A stretch of 10,345 nucleotides of DNA, from assembly GCA_946615495.1 (NCBI GenBank), contig CAMOHY010000059.1, positions 1 through 10,345 on the forward strand, given 5' to 3'. This stretch comes from an uncultured Clostridia bacterium (lineage in GTDB: Bacteria; Bacillota; Clostridia; Christensenellales; Aristaeellaceae). The notes below the pieces were generated by a model. It saw nothing but the letters and a program-made list of their open reading frames with translations. It had not been told where the DNA came from and ran no database searches. This document shows positions 1-8,800 of this stretch, piece by piece. Made by a program: the position numbers and the translations under genes. Positions within the stretch are counted from its first letter, which is position 1. The number at the start of each line of letters is the position of its first letter.

Positions 1-595
1 TGAACACATACACGCCCATGGACGCGTTGTTGGACTTGGGATTCTTGGGCTTTTCTTCAAATTCGATGATGTTGTCGTCCTTGTCCGTGTTCATAATGCC
101 AAAGCGGCTGGCTTCTTCCCAGGGCACCTGGCGCACGGCGATGGTGGCGTCCGCCCCGTGGGATTCATGGCAGGCCACCATGGCGGCGTAGTCCATTTTA
201 TAAATATGGTCGCCGGAAAGGATGAGCACGTAATCGGGATTGTACTGCTCGATGAAAGAAAGGTTTTGGTAAATGGCGTTGGCAGTGCCCTTATACCATT
301 CGCCGGTTGCGCCCGTTTGATAAGGAGGCAACACGAACACGCCGCCGTTTACCAGGTCCAGATCCCAAGGAGAACCGCTGGCGATATATGCGTTGAGCTC
401 CAGGGGGCGGTACTGGGTCAGCACACCCACCACGTCAATGCCGGAATTGGAGCAATTGGACAGGGGAAAATCGATGATCCGGTACTTACCACCATAGGGT
501 ACCGCAGGCTTGGCCATGTGCCGCGTCAGAATCCCCAAACGGCTGCCCTGCCCTCCTGCCAGCAGCATGGCTACACAGCGTTTTTTGCGAAGCAT
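1..595 (-). CDS. glgC: Glucose-1-phosphate adenylyltransferase (ADP-glucose pyrophosphorylase), N-terminal part, cut by window edge
   Basis: The enzyme converts ATP and glucose-1-phosphate to ADP-glucose and pyrophosphate, the committed and usually regulated step of bacterial glycogen synthesis in the cytoplasm. The 198 visible codons form the nucleotidyltransferase fold: the nucleotide-binding loop AGGQGSRL (residues 13-20), GGKYRIIDFPLSN (35-47), TGEWYKGTANAIYQN (97-111), SGDHIYKMDY (127-136) with the presumed catalytic Asp129 (E. coli Asp142), and FEEKP (179-183) with Lys182, matching the lysine that binds glucose-1-phosphate (E. coli Lys195). The family is about 380-430 residues, so the C-terminal beta-helix lies beyond the left edge. 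The start ATG (595-593) is preceded by AAGGAGG at 613-607, eleven bases away, which is slightly long, but no other in-frame start lies between. It follows glgB on the same strand with a 130-base gap holding its own promoter. The intact catalytic residues argue for GlgC rather than the non-catalytic GlgD paralogue. Confidence 0.96.
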   Translation of the reverse strand, partial: MLRKKRCVAMLLAGGQGSRLGILTRHMAKPAVPYGGKYRIIDFPLSNCSNSGIDVVGVLTQYRPLELNAYIASGSPWDLDLVNGGVFVLPPYQTGATGEWYKGTANAIYQNLSFIEQYNPDYVLILSGDHIYKMDYAAMVACHESHGADATIAVRQVPWEEASRFGIMNTDKDDNIIEFEEKPKNPKSNNASMGVYVF

Positions 596-620
596 ACGAA
601 ATACGTCCTCCTTATGCGAA

Positions 621-658
621 ATAATTCCTTTGTACGCAAACATGCTTTGCGCAATTAT
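621..658 (-). promoter_or_regulatory. Possible hairpin in the glgC leader RNA
   Basis: Between the predicted glgC transcription start and its ribosome-binding site is a perfect 6-base inverted repeat, CGCAAA (635-640) and TTTGCG (646-651), with a 5-base loop. An outer pair, ATAATT (621-626) and AATTAT (653-658), could extend it across an uneven internal loop. The structure ends eight bases upstream of the AAGGAGG motif, so it could affect ribosome access or message stability. It has no following T run, so it is not an intrinsic terminator. It may be chance in AT-rich DNA; no known riboswitch class is recognised. Confidence 0.35.
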
Positions 659-670
659 GCGTCTCTACAT

Positions 671-699
671 ATTGTATATGATTTAGGAAATTCCTTCAA
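671..699 (-). promoter_or_regulatory. Sigma-A-type promoter upstream of glgC
   Basis: On the minus strand, a -35 element TTGAAG (699-694) is followed after exactly 17 bases by a -10 element TACAAT (676-671). These match consensus at four and five of six positions. Transcription would start near 664, leaving a leader of about 69 bases before the glgC ATG. It lies between the glgB stop and glgC, so glgC could be transcribed both from here and by read-through from glgB. No experimental start is known from the sequence alone. Confidence 0.6.
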
Positions 700-713
700 T
701 GGATAATCATTGA
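696..713. promoter_or_regulatory. Inverted repeat overlapping the glgC -35 box, possible operator
   Basis: TCAATG (696-701) and CATTGA (708-713) form a perfect dyad around the 6-base centre GATAAT. The repeat overlaps the -35 element at 694-699, a usual place for a repressor or activator site. On the minus strand it follows the glgB stop codon by 12 bases, but the stem is short and AT-rich and has no following T run, so a terminator role for glgB is unlikely. The binding protein is unknown. Confidence 0.35.
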
Positions 714-725
714 CCAATTTATCTA

Positions 726-2681
726 TCATTGTTCTGCCCCGTCCATTTGTTTTACTTGGAAGTACACCGTGGAAAGGGGCGGCACGCACACCACGGCGGA
801 GAAGGGCAGGCCGTTCTGGGGCGTTTTGTCCGCCCGGATGGGAAACGCGTTGTACTGGTTGCTGCCGGAAAACTCCGCCCGGTCGGAATTGAGCAGCTCC
901 GTGAGCTCGCAGTCATAGGGCAGCGCCACCCGGTACTGGCCATAGGGTTCGGGCGTAAAATTCGTTACCGCGGCGATGGGCGTCTCTCCAGGGGCGGAGC
1001 GCAGGAAGGCCACGATGCTCCGGTCCGCGTCGTTTACGTTGAGCCACTGAAAGCCCTCCCAGCTGTCGTCCACCCGGTGCAGGGCGGGCAGGCTGCGGTA
1101 CAGGCGGTTCAGGGCCTTCACGTAGGCCTGCAGCTGCGGATGGCGGTCGTATTGCAGCAGGAACCAATCCAGCTGGTCCGTATCCTTCCATTCGATGAAC
1201 TGGCCGAATTCCCCGCCCATGAACAGAAGCTTTTTCCCTGGATGGGCCATATAATAGCCGTACAGGGCGCGCAGCCCCGCGAATTTGCGCCAATGGTCCC
1301 CCGGCTGCTTATCCAGCATGGAATGCTTGCCGTGCACCACCTCGTCGTGGGAGAAGGGGAGCACGTAGTGCTCGCTGAAGGCGTACATCATGGAAAAGGT
1401 GATTCGGTCGTGGTGATAGCGGCGGTAAATGGGGTCCAGGGCGATATAGGAAAGGATATCGTTCATCCAGCCCATGTTCCATTTGAAGCTGAAGCCCAGC
1501 CCGCCGTCCTGGATGGGATGGGTCACCTTGGGGAAGGCGGTGGATTCCTCCGCGATGGTGACGGCGCCGGGGCATTCCCGCTGAACGGTTTCATTGAGCC
1601 TGCGCAGGAAGGCGATGGCGTCCAGGTTTTCCCGGCCGCCAAACTGGTTGGGCAGCCACTGGCCCCCTTCCCGGCCAAAGTCCAGGTACAGCATGCAGCT
1701 CACCGCGTCGCAGCGCAGGCCGTCGGCGTGGAATTCTTTGAGCCAGAACAGGGCGTTGGAAAGCAGAAAGCTGCTCACCTCGCCCCGGGCGTAGTCAAAC
1801 AGCATGGTGCCCCATTGGGGCATTTCGGAGCGCCGGGAGTCCGCGTGTTCATAGCAGGGCGTGCCGTCAAAGCGGCGCAGGCCGATTTCGTCCTTGGGAA
1901 AGTGGGCGGGCACCCAATCCAGAATCACGCCGATGCCCGCCTGATGCAGCGCGTCCACCAGCGCGCGGAATTGGTCGGGAGAGCCCCAGCGGGAGGTGGG
2001 GGCGTAATACCCCGTTACCTGGTAGCCCCAGGAGCCGTCGAAGGGATGCTCCATCACCGGCAGCAGCTCCACGTGGGTGTAGCCCATGTCCTGAAGGTAG
2101 GGCACCAGCTGGGCTGCGATTTCGGCGTAGGAAAGCACGCGGCCTCCTTCTCCCCGCCGCCAGGTGCCCAGGTGCATTTCGTAAATGTTCATGGGGCCGC
2201 GCCGCCAATCCTTTTGTTCCCGCGCCGCCATCCATTCCCCATCGCCCCATTGGTAGCGGCTCAGGTCGTAGAGCTTGCTGGCGGTGGCGGGGCGCAATTC
2301 GCTTTGGAAGGCGTAGGGGTCGGCCCGCAGGTGCCATTGGCCGTCGGCGCATAAAATGGCGTACTTATAGGCCAGCAGTCGTTCCGCCGCCTCCGGGTAA
2401 TGGAAGCGGGCGGGGTCGCTTTCCGGGGTGAACAGCTTTGCGTCCAGCCGCAGCTCCCAAATGCCGTCGTACTGCTTAAGCATGGGGTAAGCTTCCTGAT
2501 CCCAGCCGCAGAATTCGCCTACCAGGGACACCCGCTGGGCGTTGGGCGCCCAAACGGAGAAATGCCATTTCTTTTCCCCGTTTTCTTCCACGGGATGGGC
2601 TCCCAGGAAATCGTACGCGTCAAAGCATACGCCCTGGTGGAACCTGTCCCGCCTTTCTCCATCCGGCGGATTGTACCACAT
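726..2681 (-). CDS. glgB: 1,4-alpha-glucan branching enzyme (GH13, glycogen branching)
   Basis: The enzyme cuts an alpha-1,4-glucan and re-attaches the released chain by an alpha-1,6 bond, giving branched glycogen in the cytoplasm. The 651-residue protein begins with an AHP motif (28-30) and a CBM48 domain (WAPNAQRVSLVGEFCGWD, 44-61), followed by the (beta/alpha)8 barrel. Visible GH13 regions are DWVPAHFP (255-262), DGLRCDAVSCMLY (320-332) with presumed nucleophile Asp325, TIAEEST (375-381) with acid/base Glu378, and FSHDEVVHGK (443-452) with Asp446; the C-terminal all-beta domain follows. Length fits forms lacking the extra N-terminal N1 domain found in E. coli. The open frame runs upstream to 3167, but the ATG at 2681-2679 is chosen: AGGA lies five bases before it, the preceding ATG at 2726 sits inside the -10 box, and homology begins here. 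It heads a minus-strand unit with glgC. Region II has Cys324 where Val is usual. Confidence 0.96.
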   Translation of the reverse strand: MWYNPPDGERRDRFHQGVCFDAYDFLGAHPVEENGEKKWHFSVWAPNAQRVSLVGEFCGWDQEAYPMLKQYDGIWELRLDAKLFTPESDPARFHYPEAAERLLAYKYAILCADGQWHLRADPYAFQSELRPATASKLYDLSRYQWGDGEWMAAREQKDWRRGPMNIYEMHLGTWRRGEGGRVLSYAEIAAQLVPYLQDMGYTHVELLPVMEHPFDGSWGYQVTGYYAPTSRWGSPDQFRALVDALHQAGIGVILDWVPAHFPKDEIGLRRFDGTPCYEHADSRRSEMPQWGTMLFDYARGEVSSFLLSNALFWLKEFHADGLRCDAVSCMLYLDFGREGGQWLPNQFGGRENLDAIAFLRRLNETVQRECPGAVTIAEESTAFPKVTHPIQDGGLGFSFKWNMGWMNDILSYIALDPIYRRYHHDRITFSMMYAFSEHYVLPFSHDEVVHGKHSMLDKQPGDHWRKFAGLRALYGYYMAHPGKKLLFMGGEFGQFIEWKDTDQLDWFLLQYDRHPQLQAYVKALNRLYRSLPALHRVDDSWEGFQWLNVNDADRSIVAFLRSAPGETPIAAVTNFTPEPYGQYRVALPYDCELTELLNSDRAEFSGSNQYNAFPIRADKTPQNGLPFSAVVCVPPLSTVYFQVKQMDGAEQ

Positions 2682-2724
2682 GGCGTTCCTTCCCCCTTTT
2701 TTGCATATTTCATTCTGTACGTTC

Positions 2725-2753
2725 ATTATAGCATGGTTCTTCCGAATTTTCCA
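2725..2753 (-). promoter_or_regulatory. Strong extended -10 promoter of glgB
   Basis: On the minus strand, TATAAT (2730-2725) is a perfect -10 box with an upstream TG in the extended position (TGCTATAAT). The -35 element TGGAAA (2753-2748) matches four of six positions with a 17-base spacer. Transcription would begin near 2718, giving a leader of about 37 bases to the glgB ATG at 2681. This placement excludes the upstream in-frame ATG at 2726 as a start. It is the best promoter in the window and probably drives glgB and glgC together. Confidence 0.75.
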
Positions 2754-2784
2754 GTTTTTTATGGGCGGGAACTGTAAATAATAG

Positions 2785-2806
2785 AAAAAGGCGCCTTGAA
2801 CGGCGC
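2785..2806 (-). terminator. Short GC hairpin with T run in the divergent gap, weak minus-strand terminator candidate
   Basis: GCGCC (2791-2795) and GGCGC (2802-2806) form a perfect 5-base-pair stem around a 6-base loop. Read on the minus strand, the stem is followed by CTTTTTC (2790-2784), resembling a small intrinsic terminator placed just upstream of the glgB promoter. It could stop antisense RNA leaving the large plus-strand gene from entering glgB. On the plus strand the same hairpin would sit in the 5' leader of that gene, 16 bases before its ribosome-binding site. The stem is short, so either role is tentative. Confidence 0.3.
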
Positions 2807-2822
2807 GGAATGATGGAACCAT

Positions 2823-2829
2823 GGAGGAG
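2823..2829 (+). promoter_or_regulatory. Ribosome-binding site fixing the start of the cyclic glucan synthase
   Basis: GGAGGAG ends five bases before the ATG at 2835. It is the only good Shine-Dalgarno match near the beginning of the frame, and the next in-frame ATG encodes Met134, inside the conserved region, so the start is well supported. No clear plus-strand -35/-10 pair was found in 2731-2822; the best -10-like stretch is the AT-rich run near 2775-2782, without a good -35 partner. Confidence 0.75.
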
Positions 2830-2834
2830 CTTGC

Positions 2835-5800
2835 ATGCGGCGGACGTCTTCTTTTTCCTTTTTTTCTTTTTCGGGCGCAAAAGCCCGTATAAAACTGCCC
2901 AAAGGGCTTTCGGAGCGCATCCGCGGCGCCCACGCGGCGGCGTGCCGGATTCAGCGCGAAGAGCTGTCGCCCTCCGGCGTGTGGCTGGAGGATAACGCGC
3001 TGTTCCTGCTGGAGAAAACGGACGCGCTGGAAAGAGAGCTTCGCGCCCTGCCGCCCCTGCCCGCCGCCGGTGGAACGGCGCGCATTCTGGCCCTGGCCCG
3101 CGGCGTTTGCCAGGAGGAGGATGGAGAAATCACGGCGCCGGGAATCATCCGCTTTGTACGGGAGCATTTGGGAGAAGCGGAATTGACCCAGGCCGAAACC
3201 GCCTGCCTGCGCCCGGCCCTGGGCTGCGCCCTGATGGAGCGGCTGGAGGACAGCCTGAGCGTTTGCCTAAAGGAAGGGGAGGAAAAGCGGATTGCCCAGG
3301 CGTGGGCGGACCAGTTTTCCAAAGGGCAAAAGGAAGAGCTGCCCAAGGACGACGCCCTGCTGTGCCAGGTGCTGTCCTGCCTGTCCCAGCGGGAGGATAC
3401 GGATGCCTTGCGCAGGGCCGACGCGATGCTGAACCGGGAGGGCCGCCGGAGCGAGGACGCCCTGCGCCGCTCTCAGGAGGCGGAAACGGCGGAAGGGCTG
3501 AAAACGGGCAGGATTATTTATTCACTCAGGAAGCTTTCCGCTTTGCCCTTTGACGGGATTGAGGAAAGGCTCAGCCCTGTGGCGGGCATTCTGCGCTTGG
3601 ACCCAACCTACGCCCGCATGGACGGGCCCAGCCGCGCCTTTTACCGCCAATGCGCCTGCCGCATTGCCCGGCGCTGGCGCGTCAGGGAAAGCGACGCCGC
3701 CCGCGCGGCGGTTGCCTTGTCGTCGGGAAAGGAGGGGGCCGAGGGCGAGGCGGGGTATTATTTGATCGAACGGCCCGACCTGATTGCGCTTCATTTGGGA
3801 AAAAGAAAAAAGCCGTCCTTTGCCCTGCGCCACCGGCAGGGCCTATTCCTGGCGCCCTTGTACGGCGGGGCGGCCCTGGCCCTGCTGTGCGCCGCGGCGC
3901 TGGGCGCGCCTGTCTGCTTATGGCCGCTCATTGCCCTGTGCGCCTCCGAAATTTTCCGTCTGGCGGAGTTTTTTGCGGTGCGCAGGATATTTCCCGCCCG
4001 GCTTGTGCCCAGGCTGCGCATGAAGCGTTTGAACGCTCAAACGCGTACGCTGGTGGTTGTGCCCACGCTGCTCACCTCCCGGAAGCAGGCCCTGCAGGCG
4101 GTGAAGCACCTGTCCATCCTGCGCAGCGTGCACCCGGATGAATACCTGGATTTTCTTTTGCTGGGCGATTTTAAGGACAGCGATTCAGAAACGGAACCGG
4201 AGGACGGAGAAATTCTTTTATCTGCCCGCTTGGCCATTGAGGAAATGAACCGGCAGCGGGGCGGCGGATTTTATTACCTGCACCGGCGGCGGAAATGGGA
4301 CATGGGCCAGCGCTGCTTTACGGGAAGGGAACGCAAGCGCGGGGCCCTGGAAATGCTCAACCAGCTGCTGACCGAAGGAAAAACGCGGGACGCGCTGGCC
4401 TACGCTTCCCAGGATAACGATTTTTGGAAGGGCCGGTACGCCTACGTTATCACCCTGGACGCGGACACCTTTCTGCCGCCCGGAGAAGCGCGCCGGCTGG
4501 TGGGCGCTATGGAGCATCCTTTGCAGAAGGGCCGGGTGGGCGTGGTGCAGCCGAGGATGGAAACCGCGCCGGACACGGTGCGCACCCGCACCCAGCTTTT
4601 TTTCGGCGGCCTGGGCGGCGCGGACCCCTATCATTTGTCCGCCCAGGATGTGTACCAGGATGTGTTTGGCCGCGGCTCCTTCGTTGGCAAGGGCATTTAC
4701 AGCCCCGCTTTTTGGCGGGAAAAAACGGCGGGCCGCATGATGGCCGGGCGTTTGCTGAGCCACGATCTGATCGAGGGAGAAACGGTGGGCAGCGCCCTGG
4801 CCGACGATATTGTGCTCTTTGACGGCCATCCCGCTTCCCTTCAGGCCTGGCAAAAGCGCCTGCACCGCTGGACGCGGGGAGACTGGCAATTGCTTCCTTA
4901 TTTGGCGGACAGGCGGCTGACGCTTTTGTCCCGCCATAAAATATGGGACAATCTGCGCCGGTCCCTTGTGCCGATCGCCCAGGTGCTGCTGCTGGCCGCG
5001 GGGGCGTATTTTGGCAGCCTGCCCCTTTGCCTTCTTGCCCTGCCTTGGCCCGCGCGGGGTATGCACAGGCGGCTTTTGCCCCTGCCGGGCAAGGCCTATA
5101 CGCTGCTGGACGCGGCCATTCGCGCCCTCTACCGGCAGTTTATCAGCCATCGGGGCCTGCTTTCCTGGGTAACGGCGGCGCAGGCCGACCAGGGAAAGGA
5201 TGCGCCGCTGCCCTGCGTGCTTTTTCAGATAGCGGCGGGCACGGCGGTGACGGCGCTTGCCCTGCTGCCGGGCGGCTTTTTGCCCGCGGCGTTTGTGGGC
5301 CTTGGCTGGGTGGCGGCCCCCCTGCTTGCGCCCTTCCTGGATGGGCCTGCCTTTTTGCCCCGGCCCATGAACCGGGCCATGGAGGCCCAGGCCCGCGCCC
5401 TGGCCCGCGACACCTGGCGCTTTTTTGAGGATCAGGTGACAGAAAGCACCCATTTTCTGCCGCCGGACAATGAGCAAACCGACCCGGACAAGGGCAGCGC
5501 CCTGCGCACATCGCCTACCAATATCGGGCTGTATCTTTTGTCCTGCTGCGCGGCGCGGGAAATGAAGCTGATTTCCCTTTCGGCCTGCGCCCGGCGGATT
5601 GCGGATACGCTGAATACCCTGGAAAAACTGAAAACCTGGAAGGGACATTTTTATAATTGGTACAGCCTGGAAAATCTGGCGCCCATGGAGCCCCGGTTCG
5701 TTTCCACCGTGGATTCTGGCAACTGCATGGGCTGCCTGCTTTGCTGCGCCCAGCTTTTTCGCGCTCAGCTTGGGCAATTGCCCTTGGAATACCGCGCTTT

Positions 5801-8800
5801 GCCCGCCCGGCTGGACGCCCTGGCCTATGGCATGGATTTTTCCGCGCTCTACGACCCCAAGCTTCATTTGTTTTCCGTGGGCTGGGAGGCGGAGGGAAAA
5901 AGGCTTTCGCCCGCGCACTATGACTGCCTGGCCAGCGAAGCGAGGCTCGCCTCCTATTTGGCAATTATGACGGGGCAGGTTGAGCGCAGGCATTGGCGCG
6001 CTTTAAACCGCGCCGCGGTGCGGGCGGGAGGAGGCAGCGCCCTGCTTTCCTGGGGCGGCACCATGTTTGAATACCTGATGCCCGCGCTGCTTTTGCCGCT
6101 GCTGCCGGGCACGCTGCTGGGCGAGGGCTGCAAAAGCGCCGTAAGGGCCCAAATGAACGCCGATCCCCGTCGGCCCTTTGGCATCAGCGAAAGCGGCTAT
6201 TATGCCTTCGACCCGGAATTGAATTATCAGTATAAGGCGTTCGGCTTGCCCCTCCTGGCCCAAAGCCCGGACACGGCGGGCCAGGTGGTGGCCCCCTACG
6301 CCTCCGTGCTGGCGCTGCCCTTTTTTCCCGCGGCGGCGTCTGAAAATATCCGGCGGATGACGGCCCTGGGCTGGCGGGACGGCCACGGCCTTTTTGAGGC
6401 GGTGGATTATTCCCCGCGCCGGGTGGAAAGCGGCCCCTGCGTGGTAAAAAGCCATATGGCCCATCATCAGGGCATGATTTTGTGCGCCCTGTGCAACGCC
6501 TTGGAGGAAGGGGCGCTATCCCGCGCCTTCATGGCGCTGCCCGCGGCCAGGGCCAACGCCTATCTTTTGTGGGAAAAAGCGCCCGCCAGAGCGCGCCGCC
6601 GGGTGCAATTGCCCCCGCCCCGCGAGGAGAAAAACGGGGAAACGCCCGTTGCCCGTCCGGCGCTCCAGGGCCTGCCGCCGGAAAGCTGCGCGCTCTCTGG
6701 GGCGGGCACGGCTTGGGTGCTCAACGCCCAGGGCCAAGGCCTGCTAAAGGCCCGCCGCATGCTCATAACCCGCTTTGACGCCCAGGCAGGAGAGCAGACG
6801 GGGCCCCAATTCTATTTGCGGGACGAACGGGAGGGCAGATGCTTCCGGCCCGCGCTGGCGGGCGGCGCGGTGTTTGGGGAGGGAATGGCCCGCTGGCAAT
6901 GCGTGTGGCAGGGGCTCAAGGTGCTTTTGCGCTGCTGCGTGGACCCTTTGACGGGGGCCGCGGTGGCGTCGCTGACGGTGGAAAACCCCGGCGGGGAAGC
7001 AAGGCAGGTGGAAGCGGCGTCTTTTTTGGAAATCGCCCAGGGAAGCTGGGAAGCGGACGCGGCCCATCCCAATTTTCGGGATTTGAGCGTGCGCGTTTCT
7101 CCCTGGGGCAGCCATGGGCTTTTTTCCCGCCGTCTGCCCCGCGATGAAGGGGACGAATGGCCTGTGATTGGCCACTGCGTGGTGGGCGACGTGCTGGCCC
7201 TGCGCCGCCAGGGCGACAGGAGCCTGTTTTTGGGCAGGCAGGGCAGCTACGCCTATCCGGCGCAAATGGAAAAGGGGGCGGAGGAATGCGCGTTCCGCAC
7301 GGGCGATGTGATCGCGCCCTGCCTGAGCCTTCGCGCGCGGATGCACCTGGAGCCCCAGGGCAGGGGCACGGTGTACTTTATCATGGGATGCGCGGACACG
7401 GAGGAAAACCTGAAGGGCCTCGCGCTTTCGCCCAGCCGGGCCAGGGCCGCCTTTTCCCTGGCGCGGGCTCAGGAAAAAATGCTTTACAGGTCGCTTGGCA
7501 TCGAGGCGGGCATGCCGGAAATGTACCGGCAAATGCTGGGGGCGCTGCTGTTTTTCGATTTGCCCCATCAGCAGGCGCTGCCCGCCGCGCCCCGGCAAAC
7601 GCTGTGGCGCTTTGGCGTATCCGGCGCGCTGCCGGTGCTGCTGGTGCTGCTCCGGGATGGGGCGGACCAGGCGCTCATCCGCCATGCCCTGCGCTTCCAC
7701 GCCTTTCTGCGCATGCGGGGGCTGCAGGCGGACCTGGTATTTTTCTGCCCGGAGGAAAAGGATTACTTCCGTCCGGTCCATGACCGGGTGCTGCAATTGC
7801 TGGCGGTTAGCCCGGAAAGGCAAGCGCTTGGCGCGGCGGGCGGCGTGTTTGTTGCGGAAGGCGATGAAACGCTCTCCCGCGCCATGGAAAGCCTGGCCCG
7901 GCTGACGTTGCGGGGCGGCCAAAGCCTGAAGGCCCAATTGTCCGCCCTGCGCATCCAATGTTCCCAGATAAGCGGCGGAAAAATTGCTTTGCCGGAACCG
8001 GTTTTGCCCGCCAGGCTGGAGGGAGACAATTCCTTCGGCGGCTTCCTGCCCGGCGGCGGCTACTGCGTAAAGGCGGCGGCCCCGGCGCCCTGGCACCAAT
8101 TGCTGTGCGGTCCCGCCTTCGGCACCCTGGTGTGCGAAACGGGCATTCTGCATTCCTACGCGGGCAACAGCCGCCTGGGCAGGCTCACCCGCCTGTGCCC
8201 CGACGTGCACCGGGGCGTGCCCAGCGAAGAAATTTATTTGAAGGATGAAGAAGAAAACGTGTATCCCCTCGTTCGCTGCGCCGCGGCATATGAGCCTGGC
8301 ACGGCGGTGTACCGCTGCGCCGCGGGCGGGGTGACGGCGGAGGTGGCGGTGTTTTCTCACGCGGAAAGGCCGCTGGGCGTGCGGAGCGTGACGCTGCGCT
8401 GCGCCAAGGAAAGCGCAGTGCGGCTATATTGGCTGGTGCGCTTTGCCTTGGGGGAGGACCCTGCGTTTACCCGCTGCCGGGCACAGGAGGGCATGGTGAC
8501 GGCTCAAAGCGGCGATGCGCCCGGCCTGGCCTGGGCCGCCATGGAAGGCAGCCGGTGCCAGGCGCTGTGCGCCGCTTCGTGCTTTGGCTGCGCGGGGGAA
8601 AAGGCGCCGCCCGCGCTTTTGCGCGCCGCTTCGGGCCTGGGCAGCGTGGGCATGCTCAGCGCCCCGGTGACTTTACGCGCCCGCGAGCCTGTGCGCGTTA
8701 CCTTGGCGCTGGGCTTTTCCCTGGAGGAAAGCGCCGCGCTCGCCGATTGGCAGGGGCTGCTGGCCCAGGGCGCGGCCCAGGCGGAAAGAGACGTGCGCTC

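Noticed and set aside
158..706. 182-codon open frame on the plus strand over glgC and its promoter
   Set aside because: It is antisense to a clear GlgC reading frame and runs through its control region; no motif was recognised.
729..2354. 541-codon open frame on the plus strand opposite glgB
   Set aside because: It is an antisense shadow of a GC-rich gene with biased third positions; the protein has no recognisable motif and no ribosome-binding site of note, while the minus strand encodes a full GH13 enzyme.
2682..3167. Upstream in-frame extension of glgB (open frame of 813 codons)
   Set aside because: It runs through the divergent promoter region and antisense to the conserved N-terminus of the synthase. 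The upstream ATG at 2726 is inside the glgB -10 box, and branching-enzyme similarity begins near 2681.
4218..5993. 591-codon open frame on the minus strand inside the synthase
   Set aside because: It is antisense to the GT84 and GH189 domains; its composition is Arg, Gly, Pro and Gln rich, typical of spurious frames in GC-rich DNA.
6744..8360. 538-codon open frame on the minus strand inside the synthase
   Set aside because: Same reasoning: it has low-complexity basic composition, no family motifs, and lies antisense to conserved GH94 sandwich regions.
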